NCBI RefSeq assembly: GCF_003097315.1
Contig: NZ_QDDL01000001.1
Span: forward strand, 1,240,001-1,304,000
Direction of reading: 5' to 3'
DNA: 64,000 bases
DNA from: Pelagibaculum spongiae
Lineage (GTDB): Bacteria; Pseudomonadota; Gammaproteobacteria; Enterobacterales; Pelagibaculaceae
The notes beneath the pieces were generated by a model. That model was not told where the DNA came from, ran no database searches, and was given only the letters and a program-made list of their open reading frames with translations. Positions 1-7,259 of the stretch are shown here, one piece after another (within the stretch, counting starts at the first letter, position 1; the number at the start of each line of letters is the position of its first letter). A program made the position numbers and the translations under genes.

Positions 1-284
1 CCATAAGCAACAGATGCTATTTTTCCCAGTTTATTGTCTGTAGCTGTTGCACTAATACCATATTTTACTAGGTCCGCAGGCAACGGTAACTTAGCAAAAG
101 TTGAGGCGTATTCAGCGACCGCCAACTGTGCAGGTCTAATAGCGTTCAAAGCTTGAGTATTAACTGTCGCTCTCTGTGTATAGGTCTTATATTGCGGCAC
201 AGCCACTGCCGCCAAAATACCGATAATCGCAATAACGATCATTAATTCAATCAGGGTAAAACCCTTAGAGATAGATGCTTTCAT
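1..284 (-). CDS. Type IV pilin (partial, 3' end beyond window)
   Basis: The visible 94 codons begin [14 protein letters not shown], the class III leader of type IV pilins. Prepilin peptidase would cut after Gly8, leaving Phe at +1 and Glu at +5 of the mature protein, followed by the hydrophobic assembly helix. After the helix comes a typical QYKTYTQRA segment. The C-terminal globular domain runs off the left edge, so the D-loop cannot be judged. A GGAG ribosome site lies 8-9 bases before the ATG. It is the first of three minus-strand pilin genes in the left 6.3 kb, so it is either a paralogue or an alternative subunit. A weak sigma-54-like box sits far upstream near 622-634. Confidence 0.93.
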   Translation of the reverse strand, partial: MKASISKGFTLIELMIVIAIIGILAAVAVPQYKTYTQRATVNTQALNAIRPAQLAVAEYASTFAKLPLPADLVKYGISATATDNKLGKIASVAY

Positions 285-1386
285 ATTGTTATTCTCCAGT
301 TTTTATTTTTGGTTTTTTTACGCTTTTATTATTGTTGTTAGCCAATAACATTGGCGTGGTTTAACTGCTTAATTCAGCACAAGGCTGAATTAAATGATAT
401 TTTGCTTTGCCGATTGCACATTCCAATAACCGCAAAGCAAACGATCAAATTAGTACCTGTTCTCGCTTGTAAAGTTGCATGCTGTTTGAGTGATTGTTGG
501 TGGCTTTTGCGGTGATTTTTGTTACGACCTTTGTTATAAGGTCGGCAAAAACACCCTTCCAAACCACTGGTCAGCAAAATCATACAACCCACCACCGAAC
601 AAACTTGATTTAATACCATTCAACTTGTGTGCCAGCTATTCAACAATAAACAGAAACCGAATACAAGCAGATTTTAACCACTTGTCAAACATGAAGTTAA
701 CTCAGGTTGTTAAAGTGGCCGGGTTAGCGGGCTGGAGGTGACTAAATGCCGCTTTGTGACCATAAATGTCATTTATGGGTGACAAAGTTTGTCACATGAC
801 AGTTTTTGGTGGGGTTGGGGTAAAAGTTCGAGGGGTTTATTGTTTGGTTTCTACAGGTTTGGTACTCGCGGCTTTTACCATCCATGGCACTGGGTCCCCG
901 CCAATCCCTGGCGGGAATGACCGCACCCAGTAGCAAGCACCGAGCACTCTGCTTGGTGCATAACAAGTTAGCTTGGAGGTGTTGCTAAATGTACGTGCTT
1001 GCAAGTTGGTTCGTACATCGCAACTACGGAGTTAATTGTTGGGATTGCAGCACTTATGAAGTTAATTGCTGGGTGCGGTCATCCCGAGCAGGAAGTGCAT
1101 GGATGTACGGATTAGGGCGACGCAGGCAGCAAATGTTCCAGACATTTGCTCTGCATTTCCCCCATCCATAGAGGTCATGCCAAAGCCGTGATGCCGGGGC
1201 AGAAAATTGCGTCCCTGCATTTTCTGCATTTCTCACATCCTTGTGAGTCACCCAGTTGCCATGGACGGTAATGGTTAAAGCAAGTGCGGTGTTTGAAGGT
1301 AAAAAAACGGACTCGCAGATTGGTTCGTACCATTGCAACTGTGAAGTTAATTGTTTGGCAACAAGTGCAGAGCTTTGATCACCAAA

Positions 1387-1489
1387 TACAACAAAGCCCA
1401 ACAGGCAGAACCTATTGGGCTTTGAGAACCATCAATCTAGCTGATCAAACCAAAACAGAATCAATCAATTTATGGCTGGCAGGTTTTGA
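1387..1489. repeat. 103-bp direct repeat with hairpin, copy 1
   Basis: This segment recurs almost unchanged 138 bp downstream. It contains a perfect 10-bp stem, CAAAGCCCAA at 1392-1401 and TTGGGCTTTG at 1415-1424, then a conserved tail ending TGGCTGGCAGGTTTTGA. The tail resembles those after the hairpins at 3317 and 3521. The hairpin could end transcription from the minus-strand pilin gene to its right, but no long T-run follows. Confidence 0.75.
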
Positions 1490-1524
1490 CTATGCAACCT
1501 ACGGAGAAACTCTTAAACAGCAGA

Positions 1525-1627
1525 TACAACAAAGCCCAACAGGCAGAACCTATTGGGCTTTGAGAACCATCAATCTTGCTGATCAAACCAAGACAGAATC
1601 AATCAGATTATGCCTGGCAGGTTTTGA
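1525..1627. repeat. 103-bp direct repeat with hairpin, copy 2
   Basis: Second copy of the element at 1387, same length, with the identical stem at 1530-1539 and 1553-1562 and a few substitutions in the tail. It lies just downstream of the pilin gene that ends at 1684, where a transcription terminator would be expected. After it the tail motif GGCAGGTTTT is repeated twice more in short form before the pilin stop codon. Confidence 0.75.
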
Positions 1628-1683
1628 TCCCGTGGCAGGTTTTAGTCCCGGCAGGTTTTAGTCCCGCAGGTTTAGATCCAGGT

Positions 1684-2199
1684 TTAGCCTTTACCAAACT
1701 TAGGCGTAATCTCTGCAGGAAGAGTTCCAGAAAGAGAGTTTGGCGAACCAAATGCAACTTTTCCGTTAGAAGATGAAACTTTCAAAATTATAGTTTTAGC
1801 TGACAACGCTGCTGGCACAGAGTCATTTGCAGAAGTATTCGCAAATGTAATTGTTGCCAATATAGATTTAGCCAATGGATCTGCGTTTGCACCAGTAGTA
1901 GGGTCACCACCTTCAGCGAATTCGATTTTTTCAACAATACCTAGCGCATAGTCCGCCGCTGCAGCATATCCGCCATATTGAGATAAATCAGCCAGTGCAT
2001 CTGGTGTAGTACCTTCTACAGCAACATATTCAGCAATAGACAACTGCAAAGGCCTAAAGGCTGACAGCGCCTCAGTTGCTGCTGAACGGTTAGTGTAATT
2101 CTGATAAGCAGGCAGTGCCACAGACGCCAAAATACCGATGATCGCGATTACGATCATTAATTCGATCAGAGTAAAACCCTTTTGCATTTGTGCTTTCAT
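1684..2199 (-). CDS. Type IV pilin (major pilin-like, 171 aa)
   Basis: The product is a pilus subunit: leader MKAQMQKG, cleavage before Phe9, Glu at mature position 5, and the hydrophobic helix ending [12 protein letters not shown]. The length is normal for a PilA/PilE-like major pilin. There is no cysteine anywhere in the protein, so the usual C-terminal disulfide loop is absent, unlike the pilin at 5825. The start ATG is supported by a GGAG ribosome site (antisense CTCC near 2205). A very good sigma-54 promoter lies about 80 bases upstream (2279-2295), consistent with control by the PilS/PilR pair encoded at 34.5-37.7 kb. Confidence 0.93.
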   Translation of the reverse strand: MKAQMQKGFTLIELMIVIAIIGILASVALPAYQNYTNRSAATEALSAFRPLQLSIAEYVAVEGTTPDALADLSQYGGYAAAADYALGIVEKIEFAEGGDPTTGANADPLAKSILATITFANTSANDSVPAALSAKTIILKVSSSNGKVAFGSPNSLSGTLPAEITPKFGKG

Positions 2200-2278
2200 C
2201 TTTCTCTCCGGTTATTTAATAGAAAGCCCATCAGAAAAATGACAAGCCAACTGTTGTGCAATTCATTAATTGATTGCA

Positions 2279-2295
2279 TGGCAACCGGTGTGCCA
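2279..2295 (-). promoter_or_regulatory. Sigma-54 promoter of the 171-aa pilin gene
   Basis: Read on the minus strand this is TGGCACACCGGTTGCC. It matches the sigma-54 consensus TGGCACG-N4-TTGCW with the GG and GC elements exactly 12 bases apart. Transcription would start near 2269, giving a leader of about 70 bases. PilR-activated pilin promoters in Pseudomonas are of this type. Confidence rests on the match, the spacing and the gene downstream. Confidence 0.75.
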
Positions 2296-2677
2296 ACGAA
2301 AGCTGATGATCAATCTTTTTATATAGTTATCAATAGCAGAATGCGACGAGTGGTGGTGTTTGTGATTTTTGGTTGTATCGCCCACTTGAAATGTTTGATT
2401 TAAGTCAGGTTTTTAATATTAGATAACGCCTTGGGTGGCGTAATTGGTCAGCTAATAGTGAGTAAAAGTGTGATTTGTCGCACTTCAAAAAGCCAGTGGC
2501 TTTCTTTTAAGGTTGAGTGGTTGGCGGTGAATTGATAAGGTCGCTTGGTAGGTGAGTAGCGAGGTAGTGGGGAGTTTCCGGGTAAATAGGTGCGCGGCAG
2601 ATGTGATTGCGTTTGTTGGGTAGTCCCCTCCTATATAGCGGTGTTGTGAAAGCCTTAGTATTTAATGGCGATCGCAA

Positions 2678-2710
2678 TGTTGGGTGTGCCGACAGGCTTA
2701 GCCAACCTAC
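2678..2710. repeat. Short copy of the GGGTGCGCCTACAGGCTTACC repeat
   Basis: TTGGGTGTGCCGACAGGCTTAGCCAACC is an imperfect palindrome. Better-preserved copies occur at 29110, 41988 and 56350. This is a single half-element, lying just upstream of the gene at 2741. Confidence 0.55.
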
Positions 2711-2740
2711 ATAAAATAAAAATAAAAAAAGAGAAGCATT

Positions 2741-3289
2741 ATGAAGTTGCTTAACACTCGTTTGGCCGGTGTCTTATCGGCTGGCTCATTATTGATTAAA
2801 TCTGATCGCCTTCATTTATCTAAACAACGCACTTTTTTTAAACACTACAGTTTATCTAATAAACGCTGGTTAAAAACAATATTATTATTAAGCGGATTGT
2901 TTGCTGGTAGCTTTCACTTGGCTGAATTTTATTTTAGCCAACAGGGTGTCAAATTAATTAAGGGTGATTTAGCGGCTGGGCAATACCAAATAATCAATTC
3001 TGGACAAGGCGATTTTTTAACTGAAGTGAGCAAAGGCGATTATCAATTAGGTTTTGATGATAACTTTGGCAAGGCGGTGATTTATGAAAAAAACTATATT
3101 ACTTTGCTTGATTTTGAAGCTGACAACTTAATTGATTTTTTTACAGTAGAAATGAATTTTCGGGTGTTGTATCAGTCGGGTGATACTTTATTACAGCAGG
3201 TTAGGTTTCAGCCGTTTGCTAATGAAACTATTGAGAAACAAGTGATTGCTTATACTCGATGGCCAGAGCGGGTTGGGATTGAGTGGTGA
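2741..3289 (+). CDS. Hypothetical membrane-anchored protein, 182 aa
   Basis: I do not recognise this protein. It has a basic N-terminal region (about residues 1-43), one hydrophobic segment at about 44-62 (KTILLLSGLFAGSFHLAEFYF) and a C-terminal region of about 115 residues rich in short polar beta-like stretches, probably outside the membrane. An AGAGAAG ribosome site precedes the ATG. It stands alone on the plus strand between minus-strand pilin genes, so a role with pili is possible but only by position. Its last 80 bases and downstream hairpin have been duplicated 206 bp further on. A start at a later Met is not excluded. Confidence 0.65.
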   Translation: MKLLNTRLAGVLSAGSLLIKSDRLHLSKQRTFFKHYSLSNKRWLKTILLLSGLFAGSFHLAEFYFSQQGVKLIKGDLAAGQYQIINSGQGDFLTEVSKGDYQLGFDDNFGKAVIYEKNYITLLDFEADNLIDFFTVEMNFRVLYQSGDTLLQQVRFQPFANETIEKQVIAYTRWPERVGIEW

Positions 3290-3316
3290 AATGCTGAAGG
3301 GCTTTTAGCAGACAAA

Positions 3317-3344
3317 CAAAACCCGGCGAGTTGGCCGGGTTTTG
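3317..3344 (+). terminator. Perfect hairpin after the 182-aa gene
   Basis: CAAAACCCGGC at 3317-3327 pairs perfectly with GCCGGGTTTTG at 3334-3344 over a 6-base loop. It follows the stop codon at 3289 by 27 bases. The T-run is short and inside the stem, so it may act in both directions. Confidence 0.65.
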
Positions 3345-3411
3345 TTGAACATCATCAGCCAGATTAATTGACTATTGAAAGAATTGAGTAATTAGTGGCT
3401 GGTAGATGTTG

Positions 3412-3495
3412 ATTCAGCCGTCTGCCAGTGCTGCGGTAGAAACGCAAGTGACTGCTTATACCCAGTGGCCCGAGCGGGTTGGGACTGAGTGGTGA
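3412..3495 (+). pseudogene. Duplicated 3' tail of the 182-aa gene
   Basis: Bases 3412-3616 repeat 3206-3411 at an offset of 206 bp. The coding part reads as the last 27 codons of the upstream gene, ending TQWPERVGTEW in place of TRWPERVGIEW, with the stop codon exactly 206 bases after the original. There is no start or ribosome site, so this is a tandem-duplication remnant. Differences between the copies show the event is not recent. Confidence 0.8.
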
Positions 3496-3520
3496 AATAC
3501 AGAATTTTTTGAGTAGACAA

Positions 3521-3549
3521 ACAAAGCTCAGCTTTGAGCTGAGCTTTGT
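3521..3549. repeat. Perfect 12-bp hairpin in the duplicated unit
   Basis: ACAAAGCTCAGC pairs with GCTGAGCTTTGT over a 5-base loop. It sits at the place in the duplicated unit that corresponds to the hairpin at 3317, yet the stem sequence is entirely different while pairing remains perfect. The flanks (GACAAACAAA before, TATTGAAAGAAT and GGCTGGCAG after) are shared. A third short copy of the GGCAGGTGTTGTTAG tail lies at about 3625-3652. Confidence 0.75.
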
Positions 3550-3662
3550 TGAAACACTACCAACCAAATCAATTAACTATTGAAAGAATCAAATAATTTA
3601 TGGCTGGCAGATGTTGTTAGCATTAAATAATTTATGGTTGGCAGGTGTTGTTAGAAAATAAC

Positions 3663-5798
3663 CTAATGCTTTTTAAGGCTAATTCTTGGTGGATAGAATT
3701 TTGCTTGCAACTCTGGATTTTCATAATAATCCAGTTGCGCAACGATCCACCCTAGAAGGTAATCAACCATTACCTTTCGCTGAGCCGGAGTTGGCTCTAT
3801 AGAACCTTTTAAAATTTCAAAAAAATAATCATCAATGTTTTTGTCGTAGACCAGTTTCCAGTTTTTATAAATAACAGAGTATTGATGCGCCGCAGGTGCT
3901 TGTGCCAATTGAAATAGCGGCTTATTTTCATCACGAGAAAATATAGAATCCCCTTGAAAGCCTGGGTGCTGGGCCCAGCCAAGCAAGTCTAAAATCGTAG
4001 GCAACAAGTCAACATGCTCTATCTGCTTATCAATAATTTCAGCTTTAGATCTTATGCTCTCTGGCAATTTCATCATTAGTGGCACTTGTACAACATCCTG
4101 AACCACTGGCCCTGCATTACCGAACCCGCCAGATAAGCGGACTCCCGTATCTGCTGTGACAACCACTAACGTATTTTTTAACTTGCTTGTCTTCTTCAGA
4201 TATTCAAACAATCGACTCAATTGCTTATCCATATAGTACAGCGTATCGAAATAAGCTTGGGTGAGCGCCTTCTCCGGAACGCCATAAATGTAGCCATTCT
4301 GTATTAAAGCAGCCCATTTTTCATCTTCTGAAAAAGGTCTGGGCTCACTATCTGGTACTTTAAAAGGCATATGGCTCGATTGCAGGTTGCTATATATATA
4401 AAATGGTTTGCTACTATCTGTATTAGCAATCCAATCGACAATTAAATCAACTGTATTTGCATCATCTATCTTACCTGCGCGATCATTTTTACTGAGCATA
4501 TTCGAAGTTGATTTTAAGAGGATACCCTGCTCGTTACCAGAAACATCCGTAGCTTGAAATGTTTCATCATTCAGAATACCCCTGTAATTTTCTGCATGAA
4601 TGAAGCGATCAAGTCCATTTGTATTAAGATAGTTAAACATCCCTCCCCACCGTTCATTCTGCGATGAAATAATTGCAGTTTGATAATCCATAGCTGAGAA
4701 AATATCATGAGCAACAAGTCTAGGATAGGCTGGTGATTCAGGATAGTAATGACTTACCCAATCACGAAGAGGATACATAGATGATAGGGGGGGGATGTCA
4801 GCATAGTTCGAATGCGTAGCTTGAGAGTAAGCATCTGAAAAAACGATACTTTTATTGCCAAATAGTTGTTCCGTCGCCGGCATAACTATTTGAGCACCAC
4901 CATATAATGAAAATACATCTTTTCGCAAAGATTCTATCAAAATAATAATTACGTTGGGCTTTTCAATGTGACCATCTGTTATTTTTTCGTCTTGAAGATT
5001 TTTAAAATCTCCCAAACTTATTATTTCTTGGTAAGACACTTGAATATCTTCAGGTACTATCGCAGGTCTCGGGCTAATTAATTGAATTAAATAGGAATGA
5101 ATGTGACTAAACAAGCCGCTTCTCTGGTTTTTGACATGCTCCAGAAAGCTTTCCTTTGTATATGCCTGCCCATTTTTTAATACAATTCGCTGGTTAGGCT
5201 GCAAAGCCCACATTTGGGGCAATACCCATTGAATAACAAAAACCATTGCAATGATAAATATCGAGAAATACTGCAATCCTGGCCAGCTCATCAACCTTGA
5301 TTTTGAAAAAGCAATACTCATTGGTATTGCAATTAGCAATAGCAGAGTCATGCCTAGCAGCAGAGTCCATCCCAAAAAGTCTATGACATGCAAAAATAGC
5401 TGCACACCATTTTCAAGAAGTATGCTCAAGGAACTAGGATCAAGGTGTGCATCTAAAACTCTGTAGCTTCCCCAGCTGGCTAATGTTAAAAACAACAATA
5501 TCCAAAACAAAAACACTACTAACCAAGACTTTTTTATGGCTACTTTGCTGTGATCTGTTCGTAATTTTCTGCTAAGTGAAGCAGTGCTAGAAAAAAGTAA
5601 AAAAATCAATAAAAAAAACAGTGATTGATACTTTAGCTCTGTGAAATATCCGTAGAAGAAAACAATGGAAGATATTTGATATAACTGCCCATTTGCTAAT
5701 AGGAATGCAGCGGCCAAAATACTTGAGAAACAGAACCACTGGCTAATGAAATACTTTCTCACGAACAACCTTTGCCCAATTAGAATATTGACAGCCAC
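3663..5798 (-). CDS. Membrane-anchored sulfatase/phosphotransferase-fold protein next to a pilin
   Basis: 711 aa with about five N-terminal membrane helices (residues 1-195) and a periplasmic alkaline-phosphatase/sulfatase-type domain (about 275-640). This is the layout of the LtaS, YejM and PptB phospho-lipid head-group transferases. Visible are the metal-ligand Glu in IIIILIES, a nucleophile candidate in ATHSNYADIP and the substrate His in SSHMPF. The late metal motif, normally Asp-His-Gly, reads TADTGV, so the expected His is Thr. The gene starts at a GTG 26 bp after the pilin stop (5825) and is probably translated from the pilin transcript. Neisseria PptB adds phosphoglycerol to pilin, so pilin modification is an attractive but unproven role. 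A degenerate or altered enzyme is the alternative. Confidence 0.8.
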   Translation of the reverse strand: MAVNILIGQRLFVRKYFISQWFCFSSILAAAFLLANGQLYQISSIVFFYGYFTELKYQSLFFLLIFLLFSSTASLSRKLRTDHSKVAIKKSWLVVFLFWILLFLTLASWGSYRVLDAHLDPSSLSILLENGVQLFLHVIDFLGWTLLLGMTLLLLIAIPMSIAFSKSRLMSWPGLQYFSIFIIAMVFVIQWVLPQMWALQPNQRIVLKNGQAYTKESFLEHVKNQRSGLFSHIHSYLIQLISPRPAIVPEDIQVSYQEIISLGDFKNLQDEKITDGHIEKPNVIIILIESLRKDVFSLYGGAQIVMPATEQLFGNKSIVFSDAYSQATHSNYADIPPLSSMYPLRDWVSHYYPESPAYPRLVAHDIFSAMDYQTAIISSQNERWGGMFNYLNTNGLDRFIHAENYRGILNDETFQATDVSGNEQGILLKSTSNMLSKNDRAGKIDDANTVDLIVDWIANTDSSKPFYIYSNLQSSHMPFKVPDSEPRPFSEDEKWAALIQNGYIYGVPEKALTQAYFDTLYYMDKQLSRLFEYLKKTSKLKNTLVVVTADTGVRLSGGFGNAGPVVQDVVQVPLMMKLPESIRSKAEIIDKQIEHVDLLPTILDLLGWAQHPGFQGDSIFSRDENKPLFQLAQAPAAHQYSVIYKNWKLVYDKNIDDYFFEILKGSIEPTPAQRKVMVDYLLGWIVAQLDYYENPELQAKFYPPRISLKKH

Positions 5799-5824
5799 CC
5801 AATCGAATGGCTGCCATATACAAG

Positions 5825-6271
5825 TTAGATTCCTTTACAGAAACTCAGTGCACCACTACCTGTAGAAGTACAAGTGCCAGCAAAGGAAAATGTTACATTT
5901 TCATTAGACACCATAGGAGTAACAATTAAAGTTGCGCCGTCTACTGCTGCAGCGCCAGTTAAAGTTAAAACACCAGCAGAAATTGTAGCTGTCGAGACAT
6001 TTGCATCAACGGTTAAGTTGGAAGCGCTAGGGAGGCCATTACTGCCTAAAGCCAACGCTGATGCAGTGAGTACTTCACCAGTTTGAACTGCAACATCAAC
6101 CGCACTTCTGAAAGCATCAGCGGCAGTCACTAATGAGGCGGCGCGCGCAGACTTTTGGTAGTTACTATATGCAGGCACTGCAATCGATGCCAAAATACCG
6201 ATGATCGCAATCACGATCATTAATTCGATTAGGGTAAAACCCTTAGCGTTTTTCAGTTGATTCATTTTCAT
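5825..6271 (-). CDS. Type IV pilin with C-terminal disulfide loop
   Basis: The leader [11 protein letters not shown] is followed by [18 protein letters not shown], a prepilin site with Glu5. The mature part is Ala/Thr/Ser-rich and ends with two cysteines ([17 protein letters not shown]) that would close the usual D-loop. I start at the ATG at 6271, because a CTGGAG ribosome site lies 9 bases before it; a TTG further upstream would place that site inside the gene. It heads a likely two-gene operon with the sulfatase-fold gene. A sigma-54 promoter match lies at 6543-6559. The high content of Ser and Thr leaves many possible sites for post-translational modification. Confidence 0.93.
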   Translation of the reverse strand: MKMNQLKNAKGFTLIELMIVIAIIGILASIAVPAYSNYQKSARAASLVTAADAFRSAVDVAVQTGEVLTASALALGSNGLPSASNLTVDANVSTATISAGVLTLTGAAAVDGATLIVTPMVSNENVTFSFAGTCTSTGSGALSFCKGI

Positions 6272-6542
6272 GTGTTGATGCTCCAGGTGCAAAATTTATA
6301 TAGAGACGTATAAAGGTAATTTTTTATTGCGTTTCAAATTATTGGCAAACAAAACTAACGATATGTTTTTTACATATTTGGCCAGTGGCTAGAGTGGTTA
6401 TTTAATTGAAGGTTTTTAATTTAAGAGGGGCTTGTTTAGACGCCCTTAAATAAACACGATTCAAAATTTAAACTTCCTGACCCACCTTTATTAAAAATAA
6501 CTCCCTGTAATTTTAATGCGGGCTTGTGTGCTGAAATTGATA

Positions 6543-6559
6543 GGGCATGAGTTGTGCCA
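6543..6559 (-). promoter_or_regulatory. Sigma-54 promoter candidate for the pilin/sulfatase-fold operon
   Basis: On the minus strand this reads TGGCACAACTCATGCC, with GG and GC separated by exactly 12 bases and TGGCAC perfect. The start of transcription would lie near 6533, giving a leader of about 260 bases. That is long but not unusual for AT-rich pilin leaders. The shared TGGCACA with the site at 2279 supports common control. Confidence 0.55.
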
Positions 6560-6734
6560 ATTGTTAAAGCTGACTATTAACTGATAAATCAAGATCATGT
6601 TGCCATTAGTTTTATTAGGCAAAGAAAATTTTATGTCAGATTAGGTCGTATAAAAAAAGCGTATGAGCGGTAACGAGTGGCAGATTTTTAATTCATTGGA
6701 TGGTGGGAAGGTGACGCTTTTGGTCGATAGGAAA

Positions 6735-7250
6735 CGTTATAGATGATCAGGTGCGGGGTTAATTGTTTGCCCGCGTAGGTTGCACGGAGCGCTATGCGCG
6801 ACCTGCAACTTTCGGGGTTGGCCATAAACGCCCGACAAACATTATGTCGAAATCGTTTTGCGGTCATTGGTGAATAGATTAACCGTTGGAATTAATTGCG
6901 CCATGGTCATTGGTGGATGCATCAACCGTTGGAATTAATTGCGCCATGGTCATTGGGGGATGCATCAACCGTTGGCGTTTGTTGCGCCATGGTCATTGAT
7001 GGATACATCAACCGTTGGCGTTTGTTGCGCCATGGTCACGTTGCAGGTCACGCCTACGGCTGTTCCGTGCAACCTACGGGGATGGCGGTCACAGGAAATG
7101 TTCCCGACATTTCTCTGCATTTCCACCATCCATGGCGGTCACAGGAAATAATCCCTTCATTTCTCTGCATTTCCACCATCCATGGCGATCACACGCCTAC
7201 GGCTGTTCCGTGCAACCTTGGGATGGCCATAAACGCCCGGTGAATATTAT
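6735..7250. repeat. REP/BIME-like repeat cluster 1
   Basis: The core palindrome at 6779-6809 starts GTTGCACGGAGCGCTATGCG and ends CGACCTGCAAC, with GTTGCA/TGCAAC outer arms and AGCGC/GCGC inner arms. It is preceded by GCCCGCGTAG. Further right are two copies of the GAAATGT/ACATTTC-type element (about 7095-7140 and 7140-7190). There are also two inverted half-cores (CGGCTGTTCCGTGCAACCT, near 7061 and 7200). Confidence 0.85.
6868..7039. repeat. 43-bp tandem repeat, four copies
   Basis: The marker ACCGTTGG recurs at 6882, 6925, 6968 and 7011, an exact 43-base period. Each unit contains GCGCCATGGTCATTGG and ATCAACCGTTGG. Units 1-2 end GAATTAATT and units 3-4 end CGTTTGTT. There are no unique spacers, so this is a tandem array and not CRISPR. 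Two-copy versions occur inside the 295-bp units at 15.6-16.0 kb. Confidence 0.9.
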
Positions 7251-7259
7251 GTCGGACAT

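Larger units (their letters stand above)
285..1683. other. Gene-free 1.4 kb between two pilin genes: degenerate palindromes and hairpins
   Basis: I see no credible gene here; the open frames lack ribosome sites and cross repeats. A compound hairpin lies at 890-930, with stem CCCGCCA/TGGCGGG nested inside CTGGGT/ACCCAG. Around 1003-1041 and 1320-1358 there are two related copies of a TGGTTCGTAC... segment, and 1130-1170 resembles the GAAATGT/ACATTTC palindrome seen again at 7-16 kb. These look like decayed members of the REP-like family described further right. The right part holds the 103-bp direct repeat listed separately. Confidence 0.6.
6272..7259. other. Intergenic region: long pilin leader, then REP-like repeats
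   Basis: The left 270 bases would be the untranslated leader of the pilin at 5825 if the sigma-54 site at 6543-6559 is its promoter. From about 6735 to 7250 the region is made of the palindromic repeat family and the 43-bp tandem array listed separately. No gene is credible here; open frames in the right half simply translate the repeats. Confidence 0.65.

Noticed and set aside
621-637. Sigma-54-like box TGGCACACAAGTTGAA on the minus strand upstream of the first pilin
   Set aside because: The -24 part is perfect but the -12 element is GA in place of GC, and it lies about 340 bases from the start codon.
374-1661. Several short open frames on both strands in the region after the first pilin
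   Set aside because: No ribosome sites, no recognisable domains, and they cross direct repeats and hairpins.
6868-7039. Possible CRISPR array
   Set aside because: The 43-bp units are contiguous without unique spacers, and no cas gene is present.
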